Shown here piece after piece: positions 26,175 to 39,345 of a DNA stretch of 64,000 nucleotides. Origin of the DNA: Ptiloglossa arizonensis (taxonomy: Eukaryota; Arthropoda; Insecta; Hymenoptera; Colletidae); assembly GCF_051014685.1 (NCBI RefSeq), contig NW_027478459.1, forward strand, positions 992,001-1,056,000. The letters are read 5' to 3'. The position numbers were made by a program, and so were the translations under genes. The notes below the pieces were generated by a model. That model was not told where the DNA came from. It saw nothing but the letters and a program-made list of their open reading frames with translations, and made no database searches. Position 1 is the first letter of the stretch. Each line of letters begins with the position of its first letter.

Positions 26175-28252
26175 GCAACAGGAATTTCTCGAGTTCGTCA
26201 ATCCGTTCGCGAGATATGGGAGTTTGAAGTTAAGGAATGGTTGAGAAACCATCAAAATTTTCGCAAGTCTGATACTCGGAACCAATAACTACTATGGCCT
26301 AGGGGAAAAATACACATACCGTTGTAATCGGGAGAGTTTCTTCTTCCAGATGCAACCGGAATATCTCGTGTTCGTCAATCCGTTCGCAAGATATGGGAAT
26401 TTGAAGTTAAGGAATGGTTGAGAAACCATCAAAATTTTGGCAATTCCGATGCTAGAAACGAATAACTGGAATGACCTAGGGGAAAAGTATACAATCCATT
26501 GTAATCGGTCGAGTTTCTACTTTCAGATGCAACAGGAAATAATCGAGTTCGTCAATCCGTTCCCGAGATATGGGAGTTTGCAGTTAAGGAATGCTCGAGA
26601 AACCATCAAAATTTTCGCAAGTCTGATACTCGAAACCAACAACTGGAATGGCCGAGGGGAAAAACACACATACCTTTGTAATCGGGCGAGTTTCTACTTT
26701 CAGATGCAACAGGAATTTCTCGAGTTCGTCAATCCGTTCGCGAGATATGGGAGTTTGAAGTTAAGTAATGGTTGCGAAACCATCAAAATTTTCGCAATTC
26801 TGATGCTAATAACGAATAACTGGAATGACCTAGGGGAAAAGTTCACAAACCATTCTAATCGGTCGAGTTTCTACTTTCAGATGCAAGAGGAAATAATCGA
26901 GTTCGTCAATCCGTTCGCGAGATATGGGAGTTAGAAATTAAGGAATGCTTGAGAAACCATCAAAATTTTCGGAAGTCTGATACTCGAAACCAGTAACAAC
27001 AAAGGCCTAGGGGAAAAATACACATACCTTTGTAATCGGGCGAGTTTCTGCTTTCAGATGCAACAGGAATTTCTCCAGTTCGTCAATCCGTTCGCGAGAT
27101 ATGGGAGTTTGAAATTAAGGAATGGTTGAGAAACCATCACAAATACGCAAGCCTGATACTCGAAACCAATAACTACTATGGTCTAGGGGAAAAATACACA
27201 TAGCGTTGTAATCGGAAGAGTCTCTGCTTTCAGATGCAACAGGAATTTCTCGAGTTCGTCAATCCGTTCGCGAGATATCGGAGTTTGAAATTAAGGAACG
27301 GTTGAGAAACCATCAAAATTTTCGCAAGTCTGATACTCGAAACCAACAAGTACAAAGGCTTAGGGGAAAAATACACATACCGTTGTAATCGGGCCAGTTT
27401 CTGCTTTCAGATGCAATACGAAATTCTCGAGTTCGTAAATCCGTTCGCGAGATATGGGAGTTTGAAGTTAAGGAATAGTTGAGAGACGATCACAATTTTC
27501 GCAAGTCTGATACTCGAAACCAATAACCACTATGGCCTAGGGCAAAAATACACATACCGTTGTAATCGGACGAGTTTCTGGTTTCAGATGCAACAGGAAT
27601 TTCTCGAGTTCGTCAATCCGTTCGCGAGATATGGGAGTTTGAAGTTAAGGAATGGTTGAGAAACCATCAAAATTTTCGCAAGTCTGATACTCGGAACCAA
27701 TAACTACTATGGCCTAGGGGAAAAATACACATACCGTTGTAATCGGGAGAGTTTCTTCTTCCAGATGCAACCGGAATATCTCATGTTCGTCAATCCGTTC
27801 GCAAGATATGGGAATTTGTAGTTAAGGAATGGTTGAGAAACCATCAAAATTTTGGCAATTCCGATGCTAGAAACGAATAACTGGAATGACCTAGGGGAAA
27901 AGTATACACTCCATTGTAATCGGTCGAGTTTCTACTTTCAGATGCAACAGGAAATAATCGAGTTCGTCAATCCGTTCCCGAGATATGGGAGTTTGCAGTT
28001 AAGGAATGCTCGAGAAACCATCAAAATTTTCGCAAGTCTGATACTCGAAACCAATAACTACTATGGCCTAGGGCAAAATTACACATACTGTTGTAATCGG
28101 AAGAGGCTCTGCATTCAGATGCAACAGGAATTTCTCGAGTTCGTCAATCCGTTCGCGAGATATGGGAGTTAGAAATTAAGGAATGCTTGAAAAACCATCA
28201 AAATTTTCGCAAGTCTGATACTCGAAACCAGTAACAACAAAGGCCTAGGGGA
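25247..28252 (+). repeat. 17-monomer higher-order repeat (3,006 bp), copy 1
   Basis: This is repeated in tandem as 28,253-31,258. The unit is 17 x 177 - 3, and the three missing bases are the CACAAATACGC deletions inside it. It includes the monomer GGCAATTCCGATGC with GTATACAATCC near 26,450, the TGCGAAACC monomer near 26,775, and the TACAATTCC-free GTATACACTCC monomer near 27,905. Open frames running through three monomers (26,437-26,934) arise because the usual in-phase TGA is replaced, and they are not genes. Confidence 0.93.
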
Positions 28253-31200
28253 AAAATACACATACCTTTGTAATCGGGCGAGTTTCTGCTTTCAGGTGCA
28301 ATAGGAAATTCTCGAGTTCGTCAATCCGTTCGCGAGATATGGGAGTTTGAAGTTAAGGAATGGTTGAGAAACCATCAAAATTTTCGCAAGTCTGATACTC
28401 GATACCAATAACTGGAATGGCCTAGGGGATAAGTACACACACCACTGTAATCAGGGGAGTTTCTACTTTCAGATGCAACAGGAATTTCTCGGGTTCGTCA
28501 ATCCGTTCGCGAGATATGGGAGTTTGAAGTTAAGGAATGGTTGAGAGACCACCACAATTTTCGCAAGTCTGATACCCGAAACCAATAACTACTATGGCCT
28601 AGGGGAAAAATACACATACCTTTGTAATCGGGCGAGATTCTGCTTTCAGAAGCAACAGGAATTTCTCGAGTTCGTCAATCCGTTCGCGAGATATGGGAGT
28701 TTGAAATTAAGGAATGGTTGAGAAACCATCACAAATACGCAAGCCTGATACTCGATACCAATAACTGGAATGGCCTAGGGGATAAGTACACACACCACTG
28801 TAATCGGTCGAGTTTCTACTTTCAGATGCAAGAGGAAATAATCGAGTTCGTCAATCCGTTCGCGAGATATGGGAGTTAGAAATTAAGAAATGCTTGAGAA
28901 ACCATCAAAATTTTCGCAAGTCTGATACTCGAAACCAGTAACTACAAAGGCCTAGGGGAAAAATACACATACCTTTGTAATCGGGCGAGATTCTGCTTTC
29001 AGAAGCAACAGGAATTTCTCGAGTTCGTCAATCCGTTCGCGAGATATGGGAGTTTGAAATTAAGGAATGGTTGAGAAACCATCACAAATACGCAAGCCTG
29101 ATACTCGAAACCAATAACTACTATGGCCTAGGGGAAAAATACACATACCGCTGTAATCGGAAGAGTCTCTGCTTTCAGATGCAACAGGAATTTCTCGAGT
29201 TCGTCAATCCGTTCGCGAGATATGGGAGTTTGAAGTTAAGGAATGGTTGAGAAACCATCAAAATTTTCGCAAGTCTGATACTCGGAACCAATAACTACTA
29301 TGGCCTAGGGGAAAAATACACATACCGTTGTAATCGGGAGAGTTTCTTCTTCCAGATGCAACCGGAATATCTCGTGTTCGTCAATCCGTTCGCAAGATAT
29401 GGGAATTTGAAGTTAAGGAATGGTTGAGAAACCATCAAAATTTTGGCAATTCCGATGCTAGAAACGAATAACTGGAATGACCTAGGGGAAAAGTATACAA
29501 TCCATTGTAATCGGTCGAGTTTCTACTTTCAGATGCAACAGGAAATAATCGAGTTCGTCAATCCGTTCCCGAGATATGGGAGTTTGCAGTTAAGGAATGC
29601 TCGAGAAACCATCAAAATTTTCGCAAGTCTGATACTCGAAACCAACAACTGGAATGGCCGAGGGGAAAAACACACATACCTTTGTAATCGGGCGAGTTTC
29701 TACTTTCAGATGCAACAGGAATTTCTCGAGTTCGTCAATCCGTTCGCGAGATATGGGAGTTTGAAGTTAAGTAATGGTTGCGAAACCATCAAAATTTTCG
29801 CAATTCTGATGCTAATAACGAATAACTGGAATGACCTAGGGGAAAAGTTCACAAACCATTCTAATCGGTCGAGTTTCTACTTTCAGATGCAAGAGGAAAT
29901 AATCGAGTTCGTCAATCCGTTCGCGAGATATGGGAGTTAGAAATTAAGGAATGCTTGAGAAACCATCAAAATTTTCGGAAGTCTGATACTCGAAACCAGT
30001 AACAACAAAGGCCTAGGGGAAAAATACACATACCTTTGTAATCGGGCGAGTTTCTGCTTTCAGATGCAACAGGAATTTCTCCAGTTCGTCAATCCGTTCG
30101 CGAGATATGGGAGTTTGAAATTAAGGAATGGTTGAGAAACCATCACAAATACGCAAGCCTGATACTCGAAACCAATAACTACTATGGTCTAGGGGAAAAA
30201 TACACATAGCGTTGTAATCGGAAGAGTCTCTGCTTTCAGATGCAACAGGAATTTCTCGAGTTCGTCAATCCGTTCGCGAGATATCGGAGTTTGAAATTAA
30301 GGAACGGTTGAGAAACCATCAAAATTTTCGCAAGTCTGATACTCGAAACCAACAAGTACAAAGGCTTAGGGGAAAAATACACATACCGTTGTAATCGGGC
30401 CAGTTTCTGCTTTCAGATGCAATACGAAATTCTCGAGTTCGTAAATCCGTTCGCGAGATATGGGAGTTTGAAGTTAAGGAATAGTTGAGAGACGATCACA
30501 ATTTTCGCAAGTCTGATACTCGAAACCAATAACCACTATGGCCTAGGGCAAAAATACACATACCGTTGTAATCGGACGAGTTTCTGGTTTCAGATGCAAC
30601 AGGAATTTCTCGAGTTCGTCAATCCGTTCGCGAGATATGGGAGTTTGAAGTTAAGGAATGGTTGAGAAACCATCAAAATTTTCGCAAGTCTGATACTCGG
30701 AACCAATAACTACTATGGCCTAGGGGAAAAATACACATACCGTTGTAATCGGGAGAGTTTCTTCTTCCAGATGCAACCGGAATACCTCATGTTCGTCAAT
30801 CCGTTCGCAAGATATGGGAATTTGTAGTTAAGGAATGGTTGAGAAACCATCAAAATTTTGGCAATTCCGATGCTAGAAACGAATAACTGGAATGACCTAG
30901 GGGAAAAGTATACACTCCATTGTAATCGGTCGAGTTTCTACTTTCAGATGCAACAGGAAATAATCGAGTTCGTCAATCCGTTCCCGAGATATGGGAGTTT
31001 GCAGTTAAGGAATGCTCGAGAAACCATCAAAATTTTCGCAAGTCTGATACTCGAAACCAATAACTACTATGGCCTAGGGCAAAATTACACATACTGTTGT
31101 AATCGGAAGAGGCTCTGCATTCAGATGCAACAGGAATTTCTCGAGTTCGTCAATCCGTTCGCGAGATATGGGAGTTAGAAATTAAGGAATGCTTGAAAAA

Positions 31201-31258
31201 CCATCAAAATTTTCGCAAGTCTGATACTCGAAACCAGTAACAACAAAGGCCTAGGGGA
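28253..31258 (+). repeat. 17-monomer higher-order repeat (3,006 bp), copy 2
   Basis: This is the tandem partner of 25,247-28,252. I noticed only isolated differences, such as CCGCTG near 29,150 against CCGTTG near 26,144, and ATACCTCATG near 30,783 against ATATCTCATG near 27,777. After 31,258 the sequence departs at once: CAGATGCAACAGG replaces CAGGTGCAATAGG. A third full copy therefore does not follow. Confidence 0.93.
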
Positions 31259-32213
31259 AAAATACACATACCTTTGTAATCGGGCGAGTTTCTGCTTTCA
31301 GATGCAACAGGAATTTCTCGAGTTCGTCAATCCGTTCGCGAGATATGGGAGTTTGAAATTAAGGAATGGTTGAGAAACCATCACAAATACGCAAGCCTGA
31401 TACTCGAAACCAATAACTACTATGGTCTAGGGGAAAAATACACATACCGTTGTAATCGGAAGAGTCTCTGCTTTCAGATGCAACAGGAATTTCTCGAGTT
31501 CGTCAATCCGTTCGCGAGATATGGGAGTTTGAAATTAAGGAACGGTTGAGAAACCATCAAAATTTTCGCAAGTCTGATACTCGAAACCAACAACTACAAA
31601 GGCTTAGGGGAAAAATACACATACCGTTGTAATCGGGCCAGTTTCTGCTTTCAGATGCAATACGAAATTCTCGAGTTCGTAAATCCGTTCGCGAGATATG
31701 GGAGTTTGAAGTTAAGGAATAGTTGAGAGACGATCACAATTTTCGCAAGTCTGATACTCGAAACCAACAACTGGAATGGCCGAGGGGAAAAACACACATA
31801 CCTTTGTAATCGGGCGAGTTTCTACTTTCAGATGCAACAGGAATTTCTCGAGTTCGTCAATCCGTTCGCGAGATATGGAAGTTTGAAGTTAAGGAATGGT
31901 TGCGAAACCATCAAAATTTTCGCAATTCTGATGCTAATAACGAATAACTGGAATGACCTAGGGGAAAAGTTCACAAACGATTCTAATCGGTCGAGTTTCT
32001 ACTTTCAGATGCAAGAGGAAATAATCGAGTTCGTCAATCCGTTCGCGAGATATGGGAGTTAGAAATTAAGGAATGCTTGAGAAACCATCAAAATTTTCGC
32101 AAGTCTGATACTCGAAACCAGTAGCAACAAAGGCCTAGGGGAAAAATACACATACCTTTGTAATCGGGCGAGTTTCTGCTTTCAGATGCAACAGGAATTT
32201 CTCCAGTTCGTCA
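31259..32213 (+). repeat. Shared block C, copy 1
   Basis: About 950 bp of the 17-monomer unit in a shortened order. It recurs near 35,150-36,104 at an offset of 3,891 bp (22 monomers less 3). The shared private variants are GATATGGAAG or GATACGGAAG followed by TGCGAAACC, CACAAACGATTC and CCAGTAGCAAC. It joins a TGAGAGACGATC monomer directly to a CAACAACTGGAATGGCCGAGG monomer near 31,767. That junction is absent from copies 1 and 2 of the 17-monomer unit. Confidence 0.82.
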
Positions 32214-34178
32214 ATCCGTTCGCGAGATATGGGAGTTTGAAGTTAAGGAATGGTTGAGAAACCATCAAAATTTTCGCAAGTCTGATACTCGGAACCAATA
32301 ACTACTATGGCCTAGGGGAAAAATACACATACCGTTGTAATCGGGAGAGTTTCTTCTTCCAGATGCAACCGGAATATCTCGTGTTCGTCAATCCGTTCGC
32401 AAGATATGGGAATTTGAAGTTAAGGAATGGTTGAGAAACCATCAAAATTTTGGCAATTCCGATGCTAGAAACGAATAACTGGAATGACCTAGGGGAAAAG
32501 TATACAATCCATTGTAATCGGTCGAGTTTCTACTTTCAGATGCAACAGGAAATAATCGAGTTCGTCAATCCGTTCCCGAGATATGGGAGTTTGCAGTTAA
32601 GGAATGCTCGAGAAACCATCAAAATTTTCGCAAGTCTGATACTCGAAACCAACAACTGGAATGGCCGAGGGGAAAAACACACATACCTTTGTAATCGGGC
32701 GAGTTTCTACTTTCAGATGCAACAGGAATTTCTCGAGTTCGTCAATCCGTTCGCGAGATATGGGAGTTTGAAGTTAAGTAATGGTTGCGAAACCATCAAA
32801 ATTTTCGCAATTCTGATGCTAATAACGAATAACTGGAATGACCTAGGGGAAAAGTTCACAAACCATTCTAATCGGTCGAGTTTCTACTTTCAGATGCAAG
32901 AGGAAATAATCGAGTTCGTCAATCCGTTCGCGAGATATGGGAGTTAGAAATTAAGGAATGCTTGAGAAACCATCAAAATTTTCGGAAGTCTGATACTCGA
33001 AACCAGTAACAACAAAGGCCTAGGGGAAAAATACACATACCTTTGTAATCGGGCGAGTTTCTGCTTTCAGATGCAACAGGAATTTCTCCAGTTCGTCAAT
33101 CCGTTCGCGAGATATGGGAGTTTGAAATTAAGGAATGGTTGAGAAACCATCACAAATACGCAAGCCTGATACTCGAAACCAATAACTACTATGGTCTAGG
33201 GGAAAAATACACATAGCGTTGTAATCGGAAGAGTCTCTGCTTTCAGATGCAACAGGAATTTCTCGAGTTCGTCAATCCGTTCGCGAGATATCGGAGTTTG
33301 AAATTAAGGAACGGTTGAGAAACCATCAAAATTTTCGCAAGTCTGATACTCGAAACCAACAACTACAAAGGCTTAGGGGAAAAATACACATACCGTTGTA
33401 ATCGGGCCAGTTTCTGCTTTCAGATGCAATACGAAATTCTCGAGTTCGTAAATCCGTTCGCGAGATATGGGAGTTTGAAGTTAAGGAATAGTTGAGAGAC
33501 GATCACAATTTTCGCAAGTCTGATACTCGAAACCAATAACCACTATGGCCTAGGGCAAAAATACACATACCGTTGTAATCGGACGAGTTTCTGGTTTCAG
33601 ATGCAACAGGAATTTCTCGAGTTCGTCAATCCGTTCGCGAGATATGGGAGTTTGAAGTTAAGGAATGGTTGAGAAACCATCAAAATTTTCGCAAGTCTGA
33701 TACTCGGAACCAATAACTACTATGGCCTAGGGGAAAAATACACATACCGTTGTAATCGGGAGAGTTTCTTCTTCCAGATGCAACCGGAATATCTCATGTT
33801 CGTCAATCCGTTCGCAAGATATGGGAATTTGTAGTTAAGGAATGGTTGAGAAACCATCAAAATTTTGGCAATTCCGATGCTAGAAACGAATAACTGGAAT
33901 GACCTAGGGGAAAAGTATACACTCCATTGTAATCGGTCGAGTTTCTACTTTCAGATGCAACAGGAAATAATCGAGTTCGTCAATCCGTTCCCGAGATATG
34001 GGAGTTTGCAGTTAAGGAATGCTCGAGAAACCATGAAAATTTTCGCAAGTCTGATACTCGAAACCAATAACTACTATGGCCTAGGGCAAAATTACACATA
34101 CTGTTGTAATCGGAAGAGGCTCTGCATTCAGATGCAACAGGAATTTCTCGAGTTCGTCAATCCGTTCGCGAGATATGG
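32214..34178 (+). repeat. 17-monomer higher-order repeat, partial copy 3
   Basis: About 1,965 bp matches 29,207-31,171 at an offset of 3,007 bp. The offset is one base more than between copies 1 and 2, because only two of the one-base deletions lie between the paired positions. The ends are truncated relative to the full unit. It departs near 34,180, where TTTGAAAATAAGG replaces TTAGAAATTAAGG. A private change is ACCATGAAAATT near 34,033. Confidence 0.88.
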
Positions 34179-37100
34179 GAGTTTGAAAATAAGGAACGGT
34201 TGAGAAACCATCAAAATTTTCGCAAGTCTGATACTCGAAACCAACAACTGGAATGGCCGAGGGGAAAAACACACATACCTTTGTAATCGGGCGAGTTTCT
34301 ACTTTCAGATGCAACAGGAAATAATCGAGTTCGTCAATCCGTTCCCGAGATATGGGAGTTTGCAGTTAAGGAATGCTCGAGAAACCATCAAAATTTTCGC
34401 AAGTCTGATACACGAAACCAATAACTACTATGGCCTAGGGCAAAATTACACATACTGTTGTAATCGGAAGAGGCTCTGCATTCAGATGCAACAGGAATTT
34501 CTCGAGTTCGTCAATCCGTTCGCGAGATATGGGAGTTAGAAATTAAGGAATGCTTGAGAAACCATCAAAATTTTCGCAAGTCTGATACTCGAAACCAGTA
34601 ACTACAAAGGCCTAGGGGAAAAATACACATACCTTTGTAATCGGGCGAGTTTCTGCTTTCAGATGCAACAGGAATTTCTCGAGTTCGTCAATCCGTTCGC
34701 GAGATATGGGAGTTTGAAATTAAGGAATGGTTGAGAAACCATCACAAATACGCAAGCCTGATACCCGAAACCAATAACTACTATGGCCTAGGGGAAAAAT
34801 ACACATACCGTTGTAATCGGGAGAGTTTCTTCTTCCAGATGCAACAGGAACTTCTCGAGATCGCCAATCCGTTCGCGAGGTATCGGAGTTTGAAGTTAAG
34901 GAACGGTTGAGTAACCATCAATGTTTTCGCAAGTCTGATACTCGAAACCAATAACTGGAATGTCCTAGGGGAAAAGTACACACACCATTGTAATCGGGCG
35001 TGTTTCTAGTTTCAGATGGAACAGGAATTTCTCGAGTTGGTCAATCCGTTCGCGAGACATGGGAGTTTCAACTTAAGGAATGGTTGAGAAACCATCAAAA
35101 TTTTCGCAAGTCTGATACTCGATACCAATAACTACAATGGCCTAGGGGAAAAACACACATACCTTTGTAATCGGGCGAGTTTCTGCTTTCAGATGCAACA
35201 GGAATTTCTCGAGTTCGTCAATCCGTTCGCGAGATATGGGAGTTTGAAATTAAGGAATGGTTGAGAAACCATCACAAATACGCAAGCCTGATACTCGAAA
35301 CCAATAACTACTATGGTCTAGGGTAAAAATACACATACCGTTGTAATCGGAAGAGTCTCTGCTTTCAGATGCAACAGGAATTTCTCGAGTTCGTCAATCC
35401 GTTCGCGAGATATGGGAGTTTGAAATTAAGGAACGGTTGAGAAACCATCAAAATTTTCGCAAGTCTGATACTCGAAACCAACAACTACAAAGGCTTAGGG
35501 GAAAAATACACATACCGTTGTAATCGGGCCAGTTTCTGCTTTCAGATGCAATACGAAATTCTCGAGTTCGTAAATCCGTTCGCGAGATATGGGAGTTTGA
35601 AGTTAAGGAATAGTTGAGAGACGATCACAATTTTCGCAAGTCTGATACTCGAAACCAACAACTGGAATGGCCGAGGGGAAAAACACACATACCTTTGTAA
35701 TCGGGCGAGTTTCTACTTTCAGATGCAACAGGAATTTCTCGAGTTCGTCAATCCGTTCGCGAGATACGGAAGTTTGAAGTTAAGGAATGGTTGCGAAACC
35801 ATCAAAATTTTCGCAATTCTGATGCTAATAACGAATAACTGGAATGACCTAGGGGAAAAGTTCACAAACGATTCTAATCGGTCGAGTTTCTACTTTCAGA
35901 TGCAAGAGGAAATAATCGAGTTCGTCAATCCGTTCGCGAGATATGGGAGTTAGAAATTAAGGAATGCTTGAGAAACCATCAAAATTTTCGCAAGTCTGAT
36001 ACTCGAAACCAGTAGCAACAAAGGCCTAGGGGAAAAATACACATACCTTTGTAATCGGGCGAGTTTCTGCTTTCAGATGCAACAGGAATTTCTCCAGTTC
36101 GTCAATCCGTTCGCGAGATATGGGAGTTTGAAATTAAGGAATGGTTGAGAAACCATCACAAATACGCAAGCCTGATACTCGAAACCAATAACTACTATGG
36201 TCTAGGGGAAAAATACACATACCGTTGTAATCGGAAGAGTCTCTGCTTTCAGATGCAACAGGAATTTCTCGAGTTCGTCAATCCGTTCGCGAGATATGGG
36301 AGTTTGAAATTAAGGAACGGTTGAGAAACCATCAAAATTTTCGCAAGTCTGATACTCGAAACCAACAACTACAAAGGCTTAGGGGAAAAATACACATACC
36401 GTTGTAATCGGGCCAGTTTCTGCTTTCAGATGCAATACGAAATTCTCGAGTTCGTAAATCCGTTCGCGAGATATGGGAGTTTGAAGTTAAGGAATAGTTG
36501 AGAGACGATCACAATTTTCGCAAGTCTGATACTCGAAACCAATAACCACTATGGCCTAGGGCAAAAATACACATACAGTTGTAATCGGACGAGTTTCTGG
36601 TTTCAGATGCAACAGGAATTTCTCGAGTTCGTCAATCCGTTCGCGAGATATGGGAGTTTGAAGTTAAGGAATGGTTGAGAAACCATCAAAATTTTCGCAA
36701 TTCTGATACTCGGAACCAATAACTACTATGGCCTAGGGGAAAAATACACATACCGTTGTAATCGGGAGAGTTTCTTCTTCCAGATGCAACCGGAATATCT
36801 CATGTTCGTCAATCCGTTCGCAAGATATGGGAATTTGTAGTTAAGGAATGGTTGAGAAACCATCAAAATTTTGGCAATTCCGATGCTAGAAACGAATAAC
36901 TGGAATTGACCTAGGGGAAAAGTATACAATCCATTGTAATCGGTCGAGTTTCTACTTTCAGATGCAACAGGAAATAATCGAGTTCGTCAATCCATTCCCG
37001 AGATATGGGAGTTTGCAGTTAAGGAATGCTCGAGAAACCATCAAAATTGTCGCAAGTCTGATACTCGAAACCAATAACTACTATGGCCTAGGGCAAAATT

Positions 37101-39345
37101 ACACATACTGTTGTAATCGGAAGAGGCTCTGCATTCAGATGCAACAGGAATTTCTCGAGTTCGTCAATCCGTTCGCGAGATATGGGAGTTAGAAATTAAG
37201 GAATGCTTGAGAAACCATCAAAATTTTCGCAAGTCTGATACTCGAAACCAGTAACAACAAAGGCCTAGGGGAAAAATACACATACCTTTGTAATCGGGCG
37301 AGTTTCTGCTTTCAGATGCAACAGGAATTTCTCGAGTTCGTCAATCCGTTCGCGAGATATGGGAGTTTGAAGTTAAGTAATGGTTGCGAAACCATCAAAA
37401 TTTTCGCAATTCTGATGCTAATAACGAATAACTGGAATGACCTAGGGGAAAAGTTCACAAACCATTCTAATCGGTCGAGTTTCTACTTTCAGATGCAAGA
37501 GGAAATAATCGAGTTCGTCAATCCGTTCGCGAGATATGGGAGTTTGAAGTTAAGTAATGGTTGCGAAACCATCAAAATTTTCGCAATTCTGATGCTAATA
37601 ACGAATAACTGGAATGACCTAGGGGAAAAGTTCACAAACCATTCTAATCGGTCGAGTTTCTACTTTCAGATGCAAGAGGAAATAATCGAGTTCGTCAATC
37701 CGTTCGCGAGATATGGGAGTTAGAAATTAAGGAATGCTTGAGAAACCATCAAAATTTTCGCAAGTCTGATACTCGAAACCAGTAACAACAAAGGCCTAGA
37801 GGAAAAATACACATACCTTTGTATTCGGGCGAGTTTCTGCTTTCAGATGCAACAGGAATTTCTCGAGTTCGTCAATCCGTTCGCGAGATATGGGAGTTTG
37901 AAATTAAGGAATGGTTGAGAAACCATCACAAATACGCAAGCCTGATACTCGAAACCAATAACTACTATGGTCTAGGGGAAAAATACACATACCGTTGTAA
38001 TCGGAAGAGTCTCTGCTTTCAGATGCAACAGGAATTTCTCGAGTTCGTCAATCCGTTCGCGAGATATGGGAGTTTGAAATTAAGGAACGGTTGAGAAACC
38101 ATCAAAATTTTCGCAAGTCTGATACTCGAAACCAACAACTACAAAGGCTTAGGGGAAAAATACACATACCGTTGTAATCGGGCCAGTTTCTGCTTTCAGA
38201 TGCAATACGAAATTCTCGAGTTCGTAAATCCGTTCGCGAGATATGGGAGTTTGAAGTTAAGGAATAGTTGAGAGACGATCACAATTTTCGCAAGTCTGAT
38301 ACTCGAAACCAATAACCACTATGGCCTAGGGCAAAAATACACATACCGTTGTAATCGGGAGAGTTTCTTCTTCCAGATGCAACCGGAATATCTCGTGTTC
38401 GTCAATCCGTTCGCAAGATATGGGAATTTGAAGTTTTGGAATGGTTGAGAGACCATCAAAATTTTGGCAATTCCGATGCTAGAAACGAATAACTGGAATG
38501 ACCTAGGGGAAAAGTATACAATCCATTGTAATCGGTCGAGTTTCTACTTTCAGATGCAACAGGAAATAATCGAGTTCGTCAATCCGTTCCCGAGATATGG
38601 GAGTTTGCAGTTAAGGAATGCTCGAGAAACCATCAAAATTTTCGCAAGTCTGATACTCGAAACCAACAACTGGAATGGCCGAGGGGAAAAACACACATAC
38701 CTTTGTAATCGGGCGAGTTTCTACTTTCAGATGCAACAGGAATTTCTCGAGTTCGTCAATCCGTTCGCGAGATATGGGAGTTTGAAGTTAAGTAATGGTT
38801 GCGAAACCATCAAAATTTTCGCAATTCTGATGCTAATAACCAATAACTGGAATGACCTAGGGGAAAAGTTCACAAACCATTCTAATCGGTCGAGTTTCTA
38901 CTTTCAGATGCAAGAGGAAATAATCGAGTTCGTCAATCCGTTCGCGAGATATGGGAGTTAGAAATTAAGGAATGCTTGAGAAACCATCAAAATTTTCGCA
39001 AGTCTGATACTCGAAACCAGTAACAACAAAGGCCTAGAGGAAAAATACACATACCTTTGTATTCGGGCGAGTTTCTGCTTTCAGATGCAACAGGAATTTC
39101 CCGAGTTCGTCAATCCGTTCGCGAGATATGGGAGTTTGAAATTAAGAAATGGTTGAGAAACCATCACAAATACGCAAGCCTGATACTCGAAACCAATAAC
39201 TACTATGGTCTAGGGGAAAAATACACATACCGTTGTAATCGGAAGAGTCTCTGCTTTCAGATGCAACAGGAATTTCTCGAGTTCGTCAATCCGTTCGCGA
39301 GATATGGGAGTTTGAAATTAAGGAACGGTTGAGAAACCATCAAAA
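34179..39345 (+). repeat. Mosaic of rearranged pieces of the central higher-order repeat
   Basis: This stretch is assembled from segments found elsewhere in the central zone. 35,150-36,104 matches 31,259-32,213. 36,127-37,185 matches 33,121-34,178, with one extra T at GGAATTGACC near 36,905. 38,360-38,970 matches 32,346-32,956. 37,740-38,100 matches 38,978-39,338 at 1,238 bp. A short stretch near 34,830-35,020 (GGAACTTCTCGAGATCGCC, GAGTAACCATCAATG) resembles the 9-monomer unit instead. Junctions keep the 177-bp register. Confidence 0.83.
37368..37721 (+). repeat. Perfect tandem duplication of a single monomer
   Basis: Two adjacent units, 37,368-37,544 and 37,545-37,721, are identical over 177 bp. 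The exact match extends slightly upstream, giving 213 identical bases at a 177-bp offset. Both carry TGCGAAACC, GATGCTAATAACG, GTTCACAAACC and CAAGAGGAAATAATCG. Elsewhere in the zone this monomer occurs singly between other types, so this looks like the newest event in the window. It opens a 135-codon frame at 37,316-37,723 that is not a gene. Confidence 0.92.
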
